From Parabacteroides chinchillae (lineage in GTDB: Bacteria; Bacteroidota; Bacteroidia; Bacteroidales; Tannerellaceae): 64,000 bases of DNA. The notes under the pieces were generated by a model. The model did no database searches. It was not told the DNA's origin and saw nothing but the letters and a program-made list of their open reading frames with translations. The stretch spans positions 1-64,000 of the forward strand of contig NZ_FNVS01000010.1 in the NCBI RefSeq assembly GCF_900108035.1, in the 5' to 3' direction. Positions 8,567-16,825 of the stretch are shown here, piece after piece; position 1 is the stretch's first letter; every line of letters starts with the position of its first letter. A program made the translations under genes and the position numbers.

Positions 8567-9664
8567 ATGGAAAAGAAACGACCTACCGTTTATGAGGAAT
8601 GCCGCCAGAAAGGGATTTCCCGGAGGGATTTTCTAAAGTTCTGCACCACAATGGCTGCACTTATGGGACTCGAATCCACAGGCGTTGCACAGGTAGTACA
8701 TGCTTTGGAAACCAAACCGCGGCTTCCTATCATCTGGCTTCATTTGCAGGAATGCACCTGTTGTACCGAATCATTCATCCGGGCGGCACATCCGATTGTT
8801 GCCACTTTGCTACTCGACAAGATATCACTTGACTATACAGAAACCCTCATGGCTGCAGCCGGCGAACAGGCAGAAGCAGCAAAAGAGGAAACAATGAAAA
8901 AATATCACGGACAATATCTTCTTATGGTGGAAGGATCCATTCCTACCAAAAACGAAGCCTATTGCTGTGTAGGCGGTAAGAGTGCCATGCAAATCACACA
9001 AGAAGCCGCAGAAGGAGCCAAAGCCATTATTGCCTGGGGCAACTGCGCTTCGGCAGGTTGTGTACAAGCAGCCAACCCGAACCCGACAGGGGCAAAAGGC
9101 ATTCACCGTGTGATCAAAGGCAAACCTATTATTAATGTACAGGGTTGCCCTCCTATCGCCGATGTTATGGCAGGTGTAATCGTTTACATGCTCACTTTCG
9201 AACGTATGCCTCAGCTGGACGGCCTGGGACGTCCGAAGATGTTTTACTCCAGACGCGTACACGACACGTGTTATCGCCGTGCCAATTTCGATGCAGGCTT
9301 GTTTGTTGAAAGTTTCGACGACGAGAATGCCAAACACGGTTACTGCCTGTATAAAGTAGGATGCAAAGGGCCAAGCACCTATAACTCCTGCGGTATTATC
9401 AAATGGAACGAAGGCACCAGCTATCCGATACAAAGCGGACATCCATGTATAGGCTGCAGTGAAGAGAACTTCTGGGACAACAGCCCGTTCTACAAACGTA
9501 TGCCAGACATACATGGTTTCGGCATAGAAGCAACTGCCGACCAGATTGGTCTTGCCCTGGGGGCGGCAACCGCCGCCGGTATTGCAGTTCATGCCGTAGC
9601 AACTAATATCCGAAAGAAAAAGCTTATCGACAACGACGAGCCGGAAAGCAAATCCACCATCTAA
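8567..9664 (+). CDS. hyaA: Membrane-bound [NiFe]-hydrogenase small subunit, six-Cys proximal cluster type
   Basis: The 365-residue subunit relays electrons from the NiFe site through three Fe-S clusters. A Tat signal SRRDFLKFC (residues 18-26) sends the folded dimer across the membrane. ECTCCTES gives Cys63, Cys65 and Cys66; GNCASAGC gives Cys160 and Cys165; QGC gives Cys194. The spacing matches the six cysteines of the [4Fe-3S] proximal cluster of E. coli Hyd-1 (17, 19, 20, 115, 120, 149), and Glu122 aligns with its Glu76. Distal and medial ligands follow (HDTC, CKGPSTYNSC, HPCIGC). A C-terminal hydrophobic helix at about 326-347 anchors it. It belongs to the HyaA/HoxK-like, oxygen-tolerant-type group. 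The gene name is by analogy. Confidence 0.95.
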   Translation: MEKKRPTVYEECRQKGISRRDFLKFCTTMAALMGLESTGVAQVVHALETKPRLPIIWLHLQECTCCTESFIRAAHPIVATLLLDKISLDYTETLMAAAGEQAEAAKEETMKKYHGQYLLMVEGSIPTKNEAYCCVGGKSAMQITQEAAEGAKAIIAWGNCASAGCVQAANPNPTGAKGIHRVIKGKPIINVQGCPPIADVMAGVIVYMLTFERMPQLDGLGRPKMFYSRRVHDTCYRRANFDAGLFVESFDDENAKHGYCLYKVGCKGPSTYNSCGIIKWNEGTSYPIQSGHPCIGCSEENFWDNSPFYKRMPDIHGFGIEATADQIGLALGAATAAGIAVHAVATNIRKKKLIDNDEPESKSTI

Positions 9665-9676
9665 ATCCGAAATACC

Positions 9677-11398
9677 ATGTCAGAAAGAGTAGTTATAGAC
9701 CCTATTACCCGTATAGAAGGACACCTGCGGGTAGAAGTAGAAATAGAAGGCGGCAAAATTAAAGACGCCTTCAGTTCCGGCACGATGGTGCGTGGAATAG
9801 AAAATATTGTACGCGACCGCGATCCCCGCGATGCCTGGGTATTTGTAGGACGCGTATGCGGTGTTTGTACATCCATTCACTCGTTATGTTCAGTAAGAGC
9901 TGTAGAAAATGCACTAAACATATCCGTTCCGCCCAATGCCGAAATGGTTCGCAATATAATGCAAGCCGTATTATTCATGCACGACCACACGGTGCACTTC
10001 TACCAGCTTCATGCACTGGACTGGGTGGATGTGGTTTCGGCTTTAAAAGCAGATCCCAAGGCGGCGGCACTCATGGCACAACAGCTCTCTCCCTGGGCTA
10101 AGAATACGGAAGGCTATTTTACCGAGACCCAAAACAAGCTGAAGAAGTTTGTTGCCAGCGGACAACTGGGCATCTTTGCCAATGGTTATTGGGGACATCC
10201 GGCCTATAAGCTGACACCGGAACAAAACCTGATTGCCACCGTTCATTATCTGGACGCACTGGAATGGCAAAAAGAGGTTGTGAAAGTACATGCCGTATTC
10301 GGAGGTAAGAATCCGCACCCCAACTTCCTGGTAGGCGGAATGCCCTGCAGCATCGATATGAATGAAGCCAATTCTATTAACTCAGACCGTCTTTCTCTTG
10401 TAAAGCAAAAGCTGCAACAGGCAAAAGAGTTCATAGACCAGGTGTATATCCCAGACCTGATGATGATTGCCAACGTATATAAAGACGAATGGACGAAGAT
10501 AGGCGGAGGAGTGCGAAATTATCTGTCATACGGTGATTTCCCCTTACATGGTTACGACAGTGTAGACCATTATTTCCTGCCTCGTGGAGTTGTATTGGAT
10601 CGCGACCTCAGCAAGGTTCATCCTATCGACGCCAATTCATCCGAAGAGATACAAGAGTTCATTTACCATTCATGGTACAATTATACACAAGGCAACAAAG
10701 CCGGTTTGCATCCCTACGAAGGCGAAACAAACCTGAACTACACAGGTCCTAAACCTCCATATAAGTTGCTGGATGTAGAAGATAAATACAGTTGGATTAA
10801 AACTCCACGTTGGAAAGGCCAGCCGATGGAAGTAGGTCCGTTAGCCCGCATGATCGTTGCTTACGCGGCGGGTAAAGAACCGCAGAAAACGGCTATCGAC
10901 AATGCCCTGCAACAATTAGGCCTGCCTCCGGAAGCCCTTTTCTCCACACTGGGAAGAACTGCAGCACGCGGTTTGGAAACCCAATTGGTTGCCAACTGGG
11001 CACTCAAGTTTTTCGATCAACTGATGAAGAACCTTGAAAATGGAGACTCCCGTATGGCGAACCCCATCATGTGGGAGAATGAAAACTGGCCGAAGCAGGC
11101 AAAAGGCGTAGGCCTTACCGAAGCTCCACGTGGCGCGCTGGCCCACTTTGTTGTCATAGAAAACAATCGGGTAAAGAACTACCAGATGGTGGTACCAACC
11201 ACCTGGAATGCTTCTCCGCGAGATGAGAACGGCGTACTTTCTGCTTATGAATCGTCGCTACTGGGAACGCCGATGCACAATCCGAACCAACCGCTGGAAA
11301 TCCTCCGTACCATACATTCCTTCGATCCGTGCCTGGCTTGCGCCGTGCATTTATACGATGAAGAAGGAAAATACGTACATCAAATAGATACTTTCTAA
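9677..11398 (+). CDS. hyaB: Membrane-bound [NiFe]-hydrogenase large subunit
   Basis: This 573-residue subunit holds the NiFe(CN)2CO active site that splits H2. The N-terminal ligand pair is RVCGVCTSIH (Cys61, Cys64, His68). The C-terminal pair is DPCLACAVH (Cys552, Cys555, His558). Residues 559-573 form the 15-residue tail that the maturation protease removes after His558. It has no signal peptide and would be exported with the Tat-bearing small subunit. It starts 12 bases after the small-subunit stop and is followed 11 bases later by the cytochrome b gene. Confidence 0.97.
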   Translation: MSERVVIDPITRIEGHLRVEVEIEGGKIKDAFSSGTMVRGIENIVRDRDPRDAWVFVGRVCGVCTSIHSLCSVRAVENALNISVPPNAEMVRNIMQAVLFMHDHTVHFYQLHALDWVDVVSALKADPKAAALMAQQLSPWAKNTEGYFTETQNKLKKFVASGQLGIFANGYWGHPAYKLTPEQNLIATVHYLDALEWQKEVVKVHAVFGGKNPHPNFLVGGMPCSIDMNEANSINSDRLSLVKQKLQQAKEFIDQVYIPDLMMIANVYKDEWTKIGGGVRNYLSYGDFPLHGYDSVDHYFLPRGVVLDRDLSKVHPIDANSSEEIQEFIYHSWYNYTQGNKAGLHPYEGETNLNYTGPKPPYKLLDVEDKYSWIKTPRWKGQPMEVGPLARMIVAYAAGKEPQKTAIDNALQQLGLPPEALFSTLGRTAARGLETQLVANWALKFFDQLMKNLENGDSRMANPIMWENENWPKQAKGVGLTEAPRGALAHFVVIENNRVKNYQMVVPTTWNASPRDENGVLSAYESSLLGTPMHNPNQPLEILRTIHSFDPCLACAVHLYDEEGKYVHQIDTF

Positions 11399-11409
11399 AC
11401 CGAAGATTT

Positions 11410-12147
11410 ATGAAAAGCAGAAAGAGACGATTGAGAGAGGTATATGTATGGGAACTTCCCGTACGTATATACCATTGGGTAAATGCGCTATGTATCGTGA
11501 TACTCTGCATCACCGGCTTTATCATCGCCGATCCCCCAGCCATATTGAACCCTTCGGAGGCTTATTTCAGCTATTGGTTCGGAGTGGTCAGGTTTATCCA
11601 TTTCGTAACGGCATTTGTTTTCTTCTTCAACTTCGTCTTCCGCCTTTACTGGGGATTTGCAGGAAACCGCTATGCGCGCTGGAACAACTTTATCCCGCTA
11701 CGCAAATCCCAATGGAAAGAATTAGTGGAAGTCATCAAAGTAGATATCCTGATGGTAAAGAATAAACCGGTAGACAGTATTGGCCATAACACACTGGCCA
11801 GTGTCATCTACTTCGGTACCTTTTGGGCGTTCTTGTTACAAAGCATCACCGGGTTCGGATTATATGCAAAGATGAGCCAGTCCGTATTTCCGCAACTGTT
11901 TGCATGGACTATTCCTTTGATGGGCGGCGACCTGATGGCGCGACAGATACACCACTTCCTGATGTGGTTCTTCATCCTCTTCGCCATCGTACATATCTAT
12001 CTGGTATTTTACCATGATTATATCGAACGGCGTGGCGAGGCCTCTTCTATTATCGGAGGCTGGAAATTCATAGAAGAAGATATTGCCAACAAGGAAGAAG
12101 TAACCGAAACGGCAGAAAAACTGACCGAAATTGCGCGTAAGGAATGA
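11410..12147 (+). CDS. hyaC: Ni/Fe-hydrogenase b-type cytochrome subunit
   Basis: This 245-residue integral membrane protein anchors the hydrogenase dimer and passes electrons to the quinone pool. Four hydrophobic helices are visible. Likely heme histidines occur in RIYHWVNAL, RFIHFVTAF and the HHFLMWFF...IVHIYLVFYHDY region. The family is the HyaC/HupC di-heme cytochrome b. It overlaps the protease gene by 4 bases (ATGA at 12144), so the two are translationally coupled. The cytoplasmic C-terminus is charged and slightly extended (EEVTETAEKLTEIARKE). Confidence 0.94.
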   Translation: MKSRKRRLREVYVWELPVRIYHWVNALCIVILCITGFIIADPPAILNPSEAYFSYWFGVVRFIHFVTAFVFFFNFVFRLYWGFAGNRYARWNNFIPLRKSQWKELVEVIKVDILMVKNKPVDSIGHNTLASVIYFGTFWAFLLQSITGFGLYAKMSQSVFPQLFAWTIPLMGGDLMARQIHHFLMWFFILFAIVHIYLVFYHDYIERRGEASSIIGGWKFIEEDIANKEEVTETAEKLTEIARKE

Positions 12148-12638
12148 ACGAAACGAATCACCACCAGAGAAATACACTTATACTGGGTGTCGGCAACCTG
12201 CTTCTCAAAGACGAAGGTGTCGGCATCCATACTATCCGGGCCTTGGAAAAAGAGACACTTCCATCTCACGTCCGTTTAATGGACGGAGGAACAGGCGGAC
12301 TGCATTTGCTTTCGTGGCTGGACGGCTACGACCCTATTATCATGATAGATGCTACCCTGGACAATAATCCGCCGGGTACCGTACGGCTGATACGTCCGCG
12401 CTTTGCCACCGACTTCCCTCCGCTAATGAGTGCCCACGAAATAGGCCTGCGCGATATGATTGAGGCGATGATACTGACAGGCAAATTACCTGAAATACAT
12501 CTTATCGTCATCTCCGTAGGAAGCATCAACGAAGTAAACATGGAACTAACACCGGAGGTGGAGGCAGCCATACCCTACGTGGTGCAGACAGTGAAGGGGT
12601 TAGTGTGCCACAGCAGGCTCCCACATCCATCTCCCTAG
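12144..12638 (+). CDS. hyaD: Hydrogenase maturation protease
   Basis: The 164-residue endopeptidase clips the C-terminal tail of the large subunit after nickel insertion. Family motifs are GVGNLLLKDEGVGIH with the nickel-sensing acidic residue, DGGTGGLHLL, IDATLDN, and AHEIGLRDM with its histidine. It is the last gene of the operon and overlaps hyaC by 4 bases. Its TAG stop (12636-12638) lies inside the first unit of a tandem palindromic array, so the last residues (PHPSP) look like read-in from the repeat. No homologues of the chaperones HyaE or HyaF follow. Confidence 0.93.
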   Translation: MNETNHHQRNTLILGVGNLLLKDEGVGIHTIRALEKETLPSHVRLMDGGTGGLHLLSWLDGYDPIIMIDATLDNNPPGTVRLIRPRFATDFPPLMSAHEIGLRDMIEAMILTGKLPEIHLIVISVGSINEVNMELTPEVEAAIPYVVQTVKGLVCHSRLPHPSP

Positions 12639-12715
12639 GTAGGGAGGTTATTTCTCCCTAGGTAAGGAGAAAACTTCTCCCTAGATAGGGAGGACTTTAC
12701 CCCCTAGGTAGGGAG
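12631..12715. repeat. Array A: four palindromic units, 23-bp period
   Basis: Units start at 12631, 12654, 12677 and 12700. Cores are CTCCCTAGGTAGGGAG, CTCCCTAGGTAAGGAG, CTCCCTAGATAGGGAG and CCCCCTAGGTAGGGAG, separated by unrelated 7-base spacers (GTTATTT, AAAACTT, GACTTTA). Each core is a dyad CTCCCTA/TAGGGAG around two bases, and the right arm of one unit can also pair with the left arm of the next. It lies between the convergent hyaD and glpF genes, where no ordinary terminator is seen. Confidence 0.95.
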
Positions 12716-12777
12716 ACATATCAAACAGGAGAAGGCTAGAGCCTCCCATATGTTCGTACGGAAAGGTAAAACAGGCA

Positions 12778-13515
12778 TTATTTCAAGACATAGTATAGCA
12801 TAGCCGCAACGGCAGCCCCCGCGATAGGAGCCAACACCGGAATCCAGGCATAGCCCCAATGGCTGCTGCCTTTGCCCTTGACAGGAAGAATTGCATGCAT
12901 GATACGTGGCGCCAAGTCTCGTGCCGGATTGATGGCATAGCCTGTAGGCCCTCCTAAAGAAAGACCTATCACCCATACGGTAAATGCTACAGGTATGGCA
13001 CCGACAGAACCCAGCCCGATGGGAAGCGTGCTATTGCTATCGTAAGTCAACTGGCCATCCGTAATATAGAAGACAACAAACATCAGGGCGAATGTGCCCA
13101 CAGCTTCGGTGAAGAAATTAATAGCCGGATGGTTGATCTCGGCATTCGTACAGAATACTCCCAATTTGGCATCCTGGTCTTCCGTTGCATCAAAATGATC
13201 TTTATAGACTAACCAGACTAGCAGAGCACCAGCTGCAGCTCCCAGCATCTGTGCAATAATATAAGAGCAGACATCACACCACGGGAACGTACCGCCAATG
13301 GCTAACCCGATAGACACCGCCGGGTTCAAATGCGCCCCACTATACGGGCCGGCTACAACAACTCCGATAAACACTCCCAAAGCCCAGGCTGTGGTAATAG
13401 CCATCCAACCGGCTCCGTGGCCTTTCGTCTTAGACAATACAACATTTGCCACAACACCTCCTCCCATCAGGATAAGAAGCATCGTTCCGATAAATTCGGC
13501 TATAAATGGAGACAT
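12778..13515 (-). CDS. glpF: MIP-family glycerol facilitator (aquaglyceroporin)
   Basis: This 245-residue channel would admit glycerol across the inner membrane. It has the six-helix MIP layout with both pore motifs: HLNPAVSIG in the first half and YAINPARDLAPR in the second. The Asp after NPAR is typical of glycerol-conducting members rather than strict aquaporins. It is the last gene of the leftward glpD-glpK-glpF operon, 31 bases after glpK. Its 3' end faces hyaD across array A. Confidence 0.92.
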   Translation of the reverse strand: MSPFIAEFIGTMLLILMGGGVVANVVLSKTKGHGAGWMAITTAWALGVFIGVVVAGPYSGAHLNPAVSIGLAIGGTFPWCDVCSYIIAQMLGAAAGALLVWLVYKDHFDATEDQDAKLGVFCTNAEINHPAINFFTEAVGTFALMFVVFYITDGQLTYDSNSTLPIGLGSVGAIPVAFTVWVIGLSLGGPTGYAINPARDLAPRIMHAILPVKGKGSSHWGYAWIPVLAPIAGAAVAAMLYYVLK

Positions 13516-13546
13516 GGTATTCTAATTTAAGTATTAATATTGCAGA

Positions 13547-15049
13547 TTAGTCAACAGCCCATTGCTGCGAGCGGCCAACGGCCTTATGCCATTCGGCCAG
13601 TTGTTGCCTGGCAACTTCCTCTTTCATTTGAGCGCTGAATACTTTGTCCAGGCACCATTGTTCTTTCAGTTCGTCTACATCTTTCCAATAGTTCACAGCT
13701 AATCCCGCCAGATAAGCAGCGCCGAGAGCTGTTGTTTCCAATACTTGCGGACGCACTACCGGACAACGGGATATATCGGCCTGAAACTGCATCAGGAAGT
13801 TATTTGCTATAGCTCCGCCATCGACACGGATCTCTTTTGGTTTTGCATGTATATCGTTTTCCATTGCAGTAAGCACGTCATACACCTGGTAGCAGATACC
13901 TTCAAGAGCTGCACGGGTAAGATGTGCAGCCGTCGTTCCGCGCGTTATTCCGATAATAGCGCCCCGGGCATACTGGTCCCAATAGGGAGCACCTAATCCA
14001 GTAAGTGCCGGAACAAAGTAAACACCTCCGTTATCAGACACCGATTTAGCCATTTGCTCCGTAATAGAAGCGTTTGGTATCAGCCCTATTCCATCACGCA
14101 GCCACTGTACGACTGCACCGCCGACAAACACGCTTCCTTCCAGGGCATACGTTACTTTGTCCCCCAATTTCCACGCAATGGTAGTCAATAGGTTATTCTG
14201 CGACAAAACGGGCTTGTCTCCTGTATTGACAATCATAAAACAACCTGTACCGTAAGTCGTCTTTATCATGCCTTCTTCCACACAAAGCTGTCCGAAAAGT
14301 GCAGCCTGCTGATCGCCGGCCATGCCCGAAACAGGGATGCCCTTCTTGAATAAAGGCAAAGAAGCCTCACAGTACACTTCGCTGCATCCCACCACACGAG
14401 GCAGCATGGAAGCCGGTATAGTAAACAGGTCTAATAGTTCTTTGTCCCATTCCTGGGTACGGATATTAAACAACATGGTTCTGGATGCATTCGTAATATC
14501 CGTAATAAATTTTTCGCCACGGGTCAGCTTCCATACCAACCAGGTATCTACTGTCCCGAAGCATAGTTCCCCGCGTTCGGCGCGTTCGCGGACACCTTTC
14601 ACATTATCTAAAACCCACTTTATTTTAGTTGCCGAGAAATAGGCATCTATAACCAAGCCCGTTTTCTGCTGAATACGTTCGGCGTAGCCTTGCGATTTCA
14701 ACTCTTCACAATAATCGGCCGTACGCCTGTCTTGCCAGACAATAGCATTATATACGGGGAAACCTGTTTCCCTGTCCCATATGATTGTGGTCTCGCGTTG
14801 GTTTGCAATACCTATGCAAGCGATATGTGTATCCGTCACGTCCGCTTTAGCCATTACTTCCTTAATAACAGACGATTGTGTATACCATATTTCATTCGGA
14901 TCATGTTCCACCCAACCGGGCTTCGGAAAATATTGCTGAAACGCCTTCTGAGCTAAAGTAATAATTGATCCCTGATGGTTGAACAGTATGGCACGTGAAG
15001 TTGTAGTCCCCTGATCTAAAGCCAGTACATATTTGTTTTTGAAATTCAT
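13547..15049 (-). CDS. glpK: Glycerol kinase
   Basis: GlpK phosphorylates glycerol to sn-glycerol 3-phosphate with ATP. The 500-residue protein has the FGGY-kinase N-terminal phosphate motif [12 protein letters not shown], the substrate segment IANQRETT, and the C-terminal ATP-binding [14 protein letters not shown]. Length is normal for the family. It sits between glpD and glpF in one leftward operon, with 38 and 31 base gaps. Confidence 0.97.
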   Translation of the reverse strand: MNFKNKYVLALDQGTTTSRAILFNHQGSIITLAQKAFQQYFPKPGWVEHDPNEIWYTQSSVIKEVMAKADVTDTHIACIGIANQRETTIIWDRETGFPVYNAIVWQDRRTADYCEELKSQGYAERIQQKTGLVIDAYFSATKIKWVLDNVKGVRERAERGELCFGTVDTWLVWKLTRGEKFITDITNASRTMLFNIRTQEWDKELLDLFTIPASMLPRVVGCSEVYCEASLPLFKKGIPVSGMAGDQQAALFGQLCVEEGMIKTTYGTGCFMIVNTGDKPVLSQNNLLTTIAWKLGDKVTYALEGSVFVGGAVVQWLRDGIGLIPNASITEQMAKSVSDNGGVYFVPALTGLGAPYWDQYARGAIIGITRGTTAAHLTRAALEGICYQVYDVLTAMENDIHAKPKEIRVDGGAIANNFLMQFQADISRCPVVRPQVLETTALGAAYLAGLAVNYWKDVDELKEQWCLDKVFSAQMKEEVARQQLAEWHKAVGRSQQWAVD

Positions 15050-15087
15050 ATCTTTATATTCTATAAGATTGTTCTGTTTGTCTTTTA

Positions 15088-16650
15088 CTAATTCAGTATA
15101 TAATTAGAAGCCACTTTATTGAAAGCTTCCAATTGCTTTTCCTGCCAATTTATATCTTTTCCGCGTTCTCTGGCTAAAATGGAAGCTACCTGTGGTGCCA
15201 TTGCCATAGCAGCACGTGCATCCATAAAAAGGATGCGCAAACGGCGCGCCAACACATCTTCCAGCGTACGTGGCATTTCATTACGAATAAGCCAAACCAC
15301 TTCTCCCACTGTATAATCATAATCAGGATGCAGCTTCTCTCCCATCTCCGGGGAAGATTGGCTTAATTGTTTTATTTCTTCGGCATCAGAGCCATATACG
15401 TAGAGAGGATCGGTAAAATCGGGTGAAGGTTTGGAACCGTGAATGGCAAATGTTTCCGTCTTGCAGTCACGCGTAGGCACGTGCATATACCGGATTGCCA
15501 AATCTAATGTATCCTGAGCCATTTTCCGGTAAGTAGTCCATTTCCCGCCGATTATTGTTATCAGGCCCGACTTTTCACGTATCAATTTATGGCTGCGAGA
15601 TATTTCTTTTGTCTTGGTACCCTCACTACGGGGTGCGGCCAACGGGCGAAGGCCTGCAAAGACAGATAAAACGTCGCTCCGTTTCGGAGCTTTCGTCAAA
15701 TATTTCCCTGCTGTTTCTAAAATGAATTGTACTTCTTGTTCCAAAGCAACCGGTTCATCTACCGGACAATCCATTAACGTGTCGGTTGTCCCTACCACCA
15801 CTTTGTTATGCCAGGGGACGGCAAAAAGCACACGGCCGTCGGAAGTTTTAGGTATCATTACCGCACAGTCGCTTTCCAGGAAGGAAGAATCCAGAACCAA
15901 ATGTACGCCCTGGCTGGGACGAACCGTGCGGCGTTTTCCCGGTTCATTCATCTGCAAAATATCATCAGCAAACACACCGGTTGCATTAATTACGCTATGT
16001 GCTTTTACATTATATACAGTATCACATTCAAGGTCGCGTACAACAACTCCCGAGACTTTATTGCCTTCTTTCAACAGATCAGTCACCTTCATATAATTAA
16101 GTACACACCCCCCGCCGTCTACAGCCGAACGAACCAGGTTCATTGCCAAACGGGAATCATCAAACTGTCCGTCATGATAGATCACTCCGGCTGTCATTCC
16201 TTTAGAAACTAATCTGGGAATAGTCTGCAAAGCACGTTTCGGGCCTATACATATGGAACGTCCCAAACTTAGTTTGCCGGCCATAAGGTCATAAAGAATC
16301 AGGCCGATCGTATAAAACGGTCCTTCCCACCAATGATAACAAGGAATAAGGAATGTCTGGTCTTTAACCAAATGGGGAGCATTATTACGAAGCAAGCCCC
16401 TTTCGCGTAAGGCTTCAAGCACTAAAGATACATCTCCCTGGGCAAGATATCTTACACCGCCATGAACCAATTTGGTACTCCGGCTGGATGTCCCTTTTGT
16501 AAAATCGTTCTGTTCAAACAAAGCAACACTATATCCACGCGTAACTGCATCCACAGCTATACCTAATCCGGTAGCGCCACCACCAATAACTACAAAGTCA
16601 AATACTTTTTCTTTGTCCGCTAATTGCGATATTACAGATTCCCGCTTCAT
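15088..16650 (-). CDS. glpD: Aerobic-type glycerol-3-phosphate dehydrogenase (FAD)
   Basis: GlpD oxidises glycerol 3-phosphate to dihydroxyacetone phosphate and passes electrons to quinone at the membrane. The 520-residue protein has an N-terminal FAD dinucleotide motif [15 protein letters not shown], the [12 protein letters not shown] segment and a C-terminal DAO-C domain. It is the single-subunit GlpD type, not GlpABC. It is first in the glpDKF operon. The promoter and a 12-bp palindrome lie just upstream, and GC content drops sharply just beyond it. Confidence 0.95.
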   Translation of the reverse strand: MKRESVISQLADKEKVFDFVVIGGGATGLGIAVDAVTRGYSVALFEQNDFTKGTSSRSTKLVHGGVRYLAQGDVSLVLEALRERGLLRNNAPHLVKDQTFLIPCYHWWEGPFYTIGLILYDLMAGKLSLGRSICIGPKRALQTIPRLVSKGMTAGVIYHDGQFDDSRLAMNLVRSAVDGGGCVLNYMKVTDLLKEGNKVSGVVVRDLECDTVYNVKAHSVINATGVFADDILQMNEPGKRRTVRPSQGVHLVLDSSFLESDCAVMIPKTSDGRVLFAVPWHNKVVVGTTDTLMDCPVDEPVALEQEVQFILETAGKYLTKAPKRSDVLSVFAGLRPLAAPRSEGTKTKEISRSHKLIREKSGLITIIGGKWTTYRKMAQDTLDLAIRYMHVPTRDCKTETFAIHGSKPSPDFTDPLYVYGSDAEEIKQLSQSSPEMGEKLHPDYDYTVGEVVWLIRNEMPRTLEDVLARRLRILFMDARAAMAMAPQVASILARERGKDINWQEKQLEAFNKVASNYILN

Positions 16651-16680
16651 GTGTCCTCCCTGTTTTTAAGATTAACCTCC

Positions 16681-16706
16681 CAAATCTAACAATAATTTCC
16701 GGAAAT
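16681..16706 (-). promoter_or_regulatory. glpDKF promoter with ATTTCCGGAAAT dyad
   Basis: On the minus strand a perfect -7 box TAGATTTG (16681-16688) lies about 31 bases before the glpD ATG. A perfect 12-bp palindrome ATTTCCGGAAAT (16695-16706) covers the expected -33 region, where no TTTG is seen. The dyad could bind an activator or repressor; no regulator is assigned. Confidence 0.5.
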
Positions 16707-16825
16707 AGTTTCATTTACAGGGAGTATTTTAAAAGGTTTTATTAAAGAGATGCCAATGATACCAAAAATTCAAAAAGAAACAGGACCATTTTTATATCTA
16801 TCTGCCTAGCAACCGAATAATTATT

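Noticed and set aside
8825-9592. A 255-codon minus-strand frame opposite the hydrogenase small subunit
   Set aside because: It mirrors the codon structure of the GC-rich small-subunit gene; no motifs or start signals support it.
12631-12715. Array A considered as a CRISPR array
   Set aside because: Spacers are 7 bases, far too short; repeats are 16 bp and no cas genes are near. The same reasoning applies to arrays B and C.
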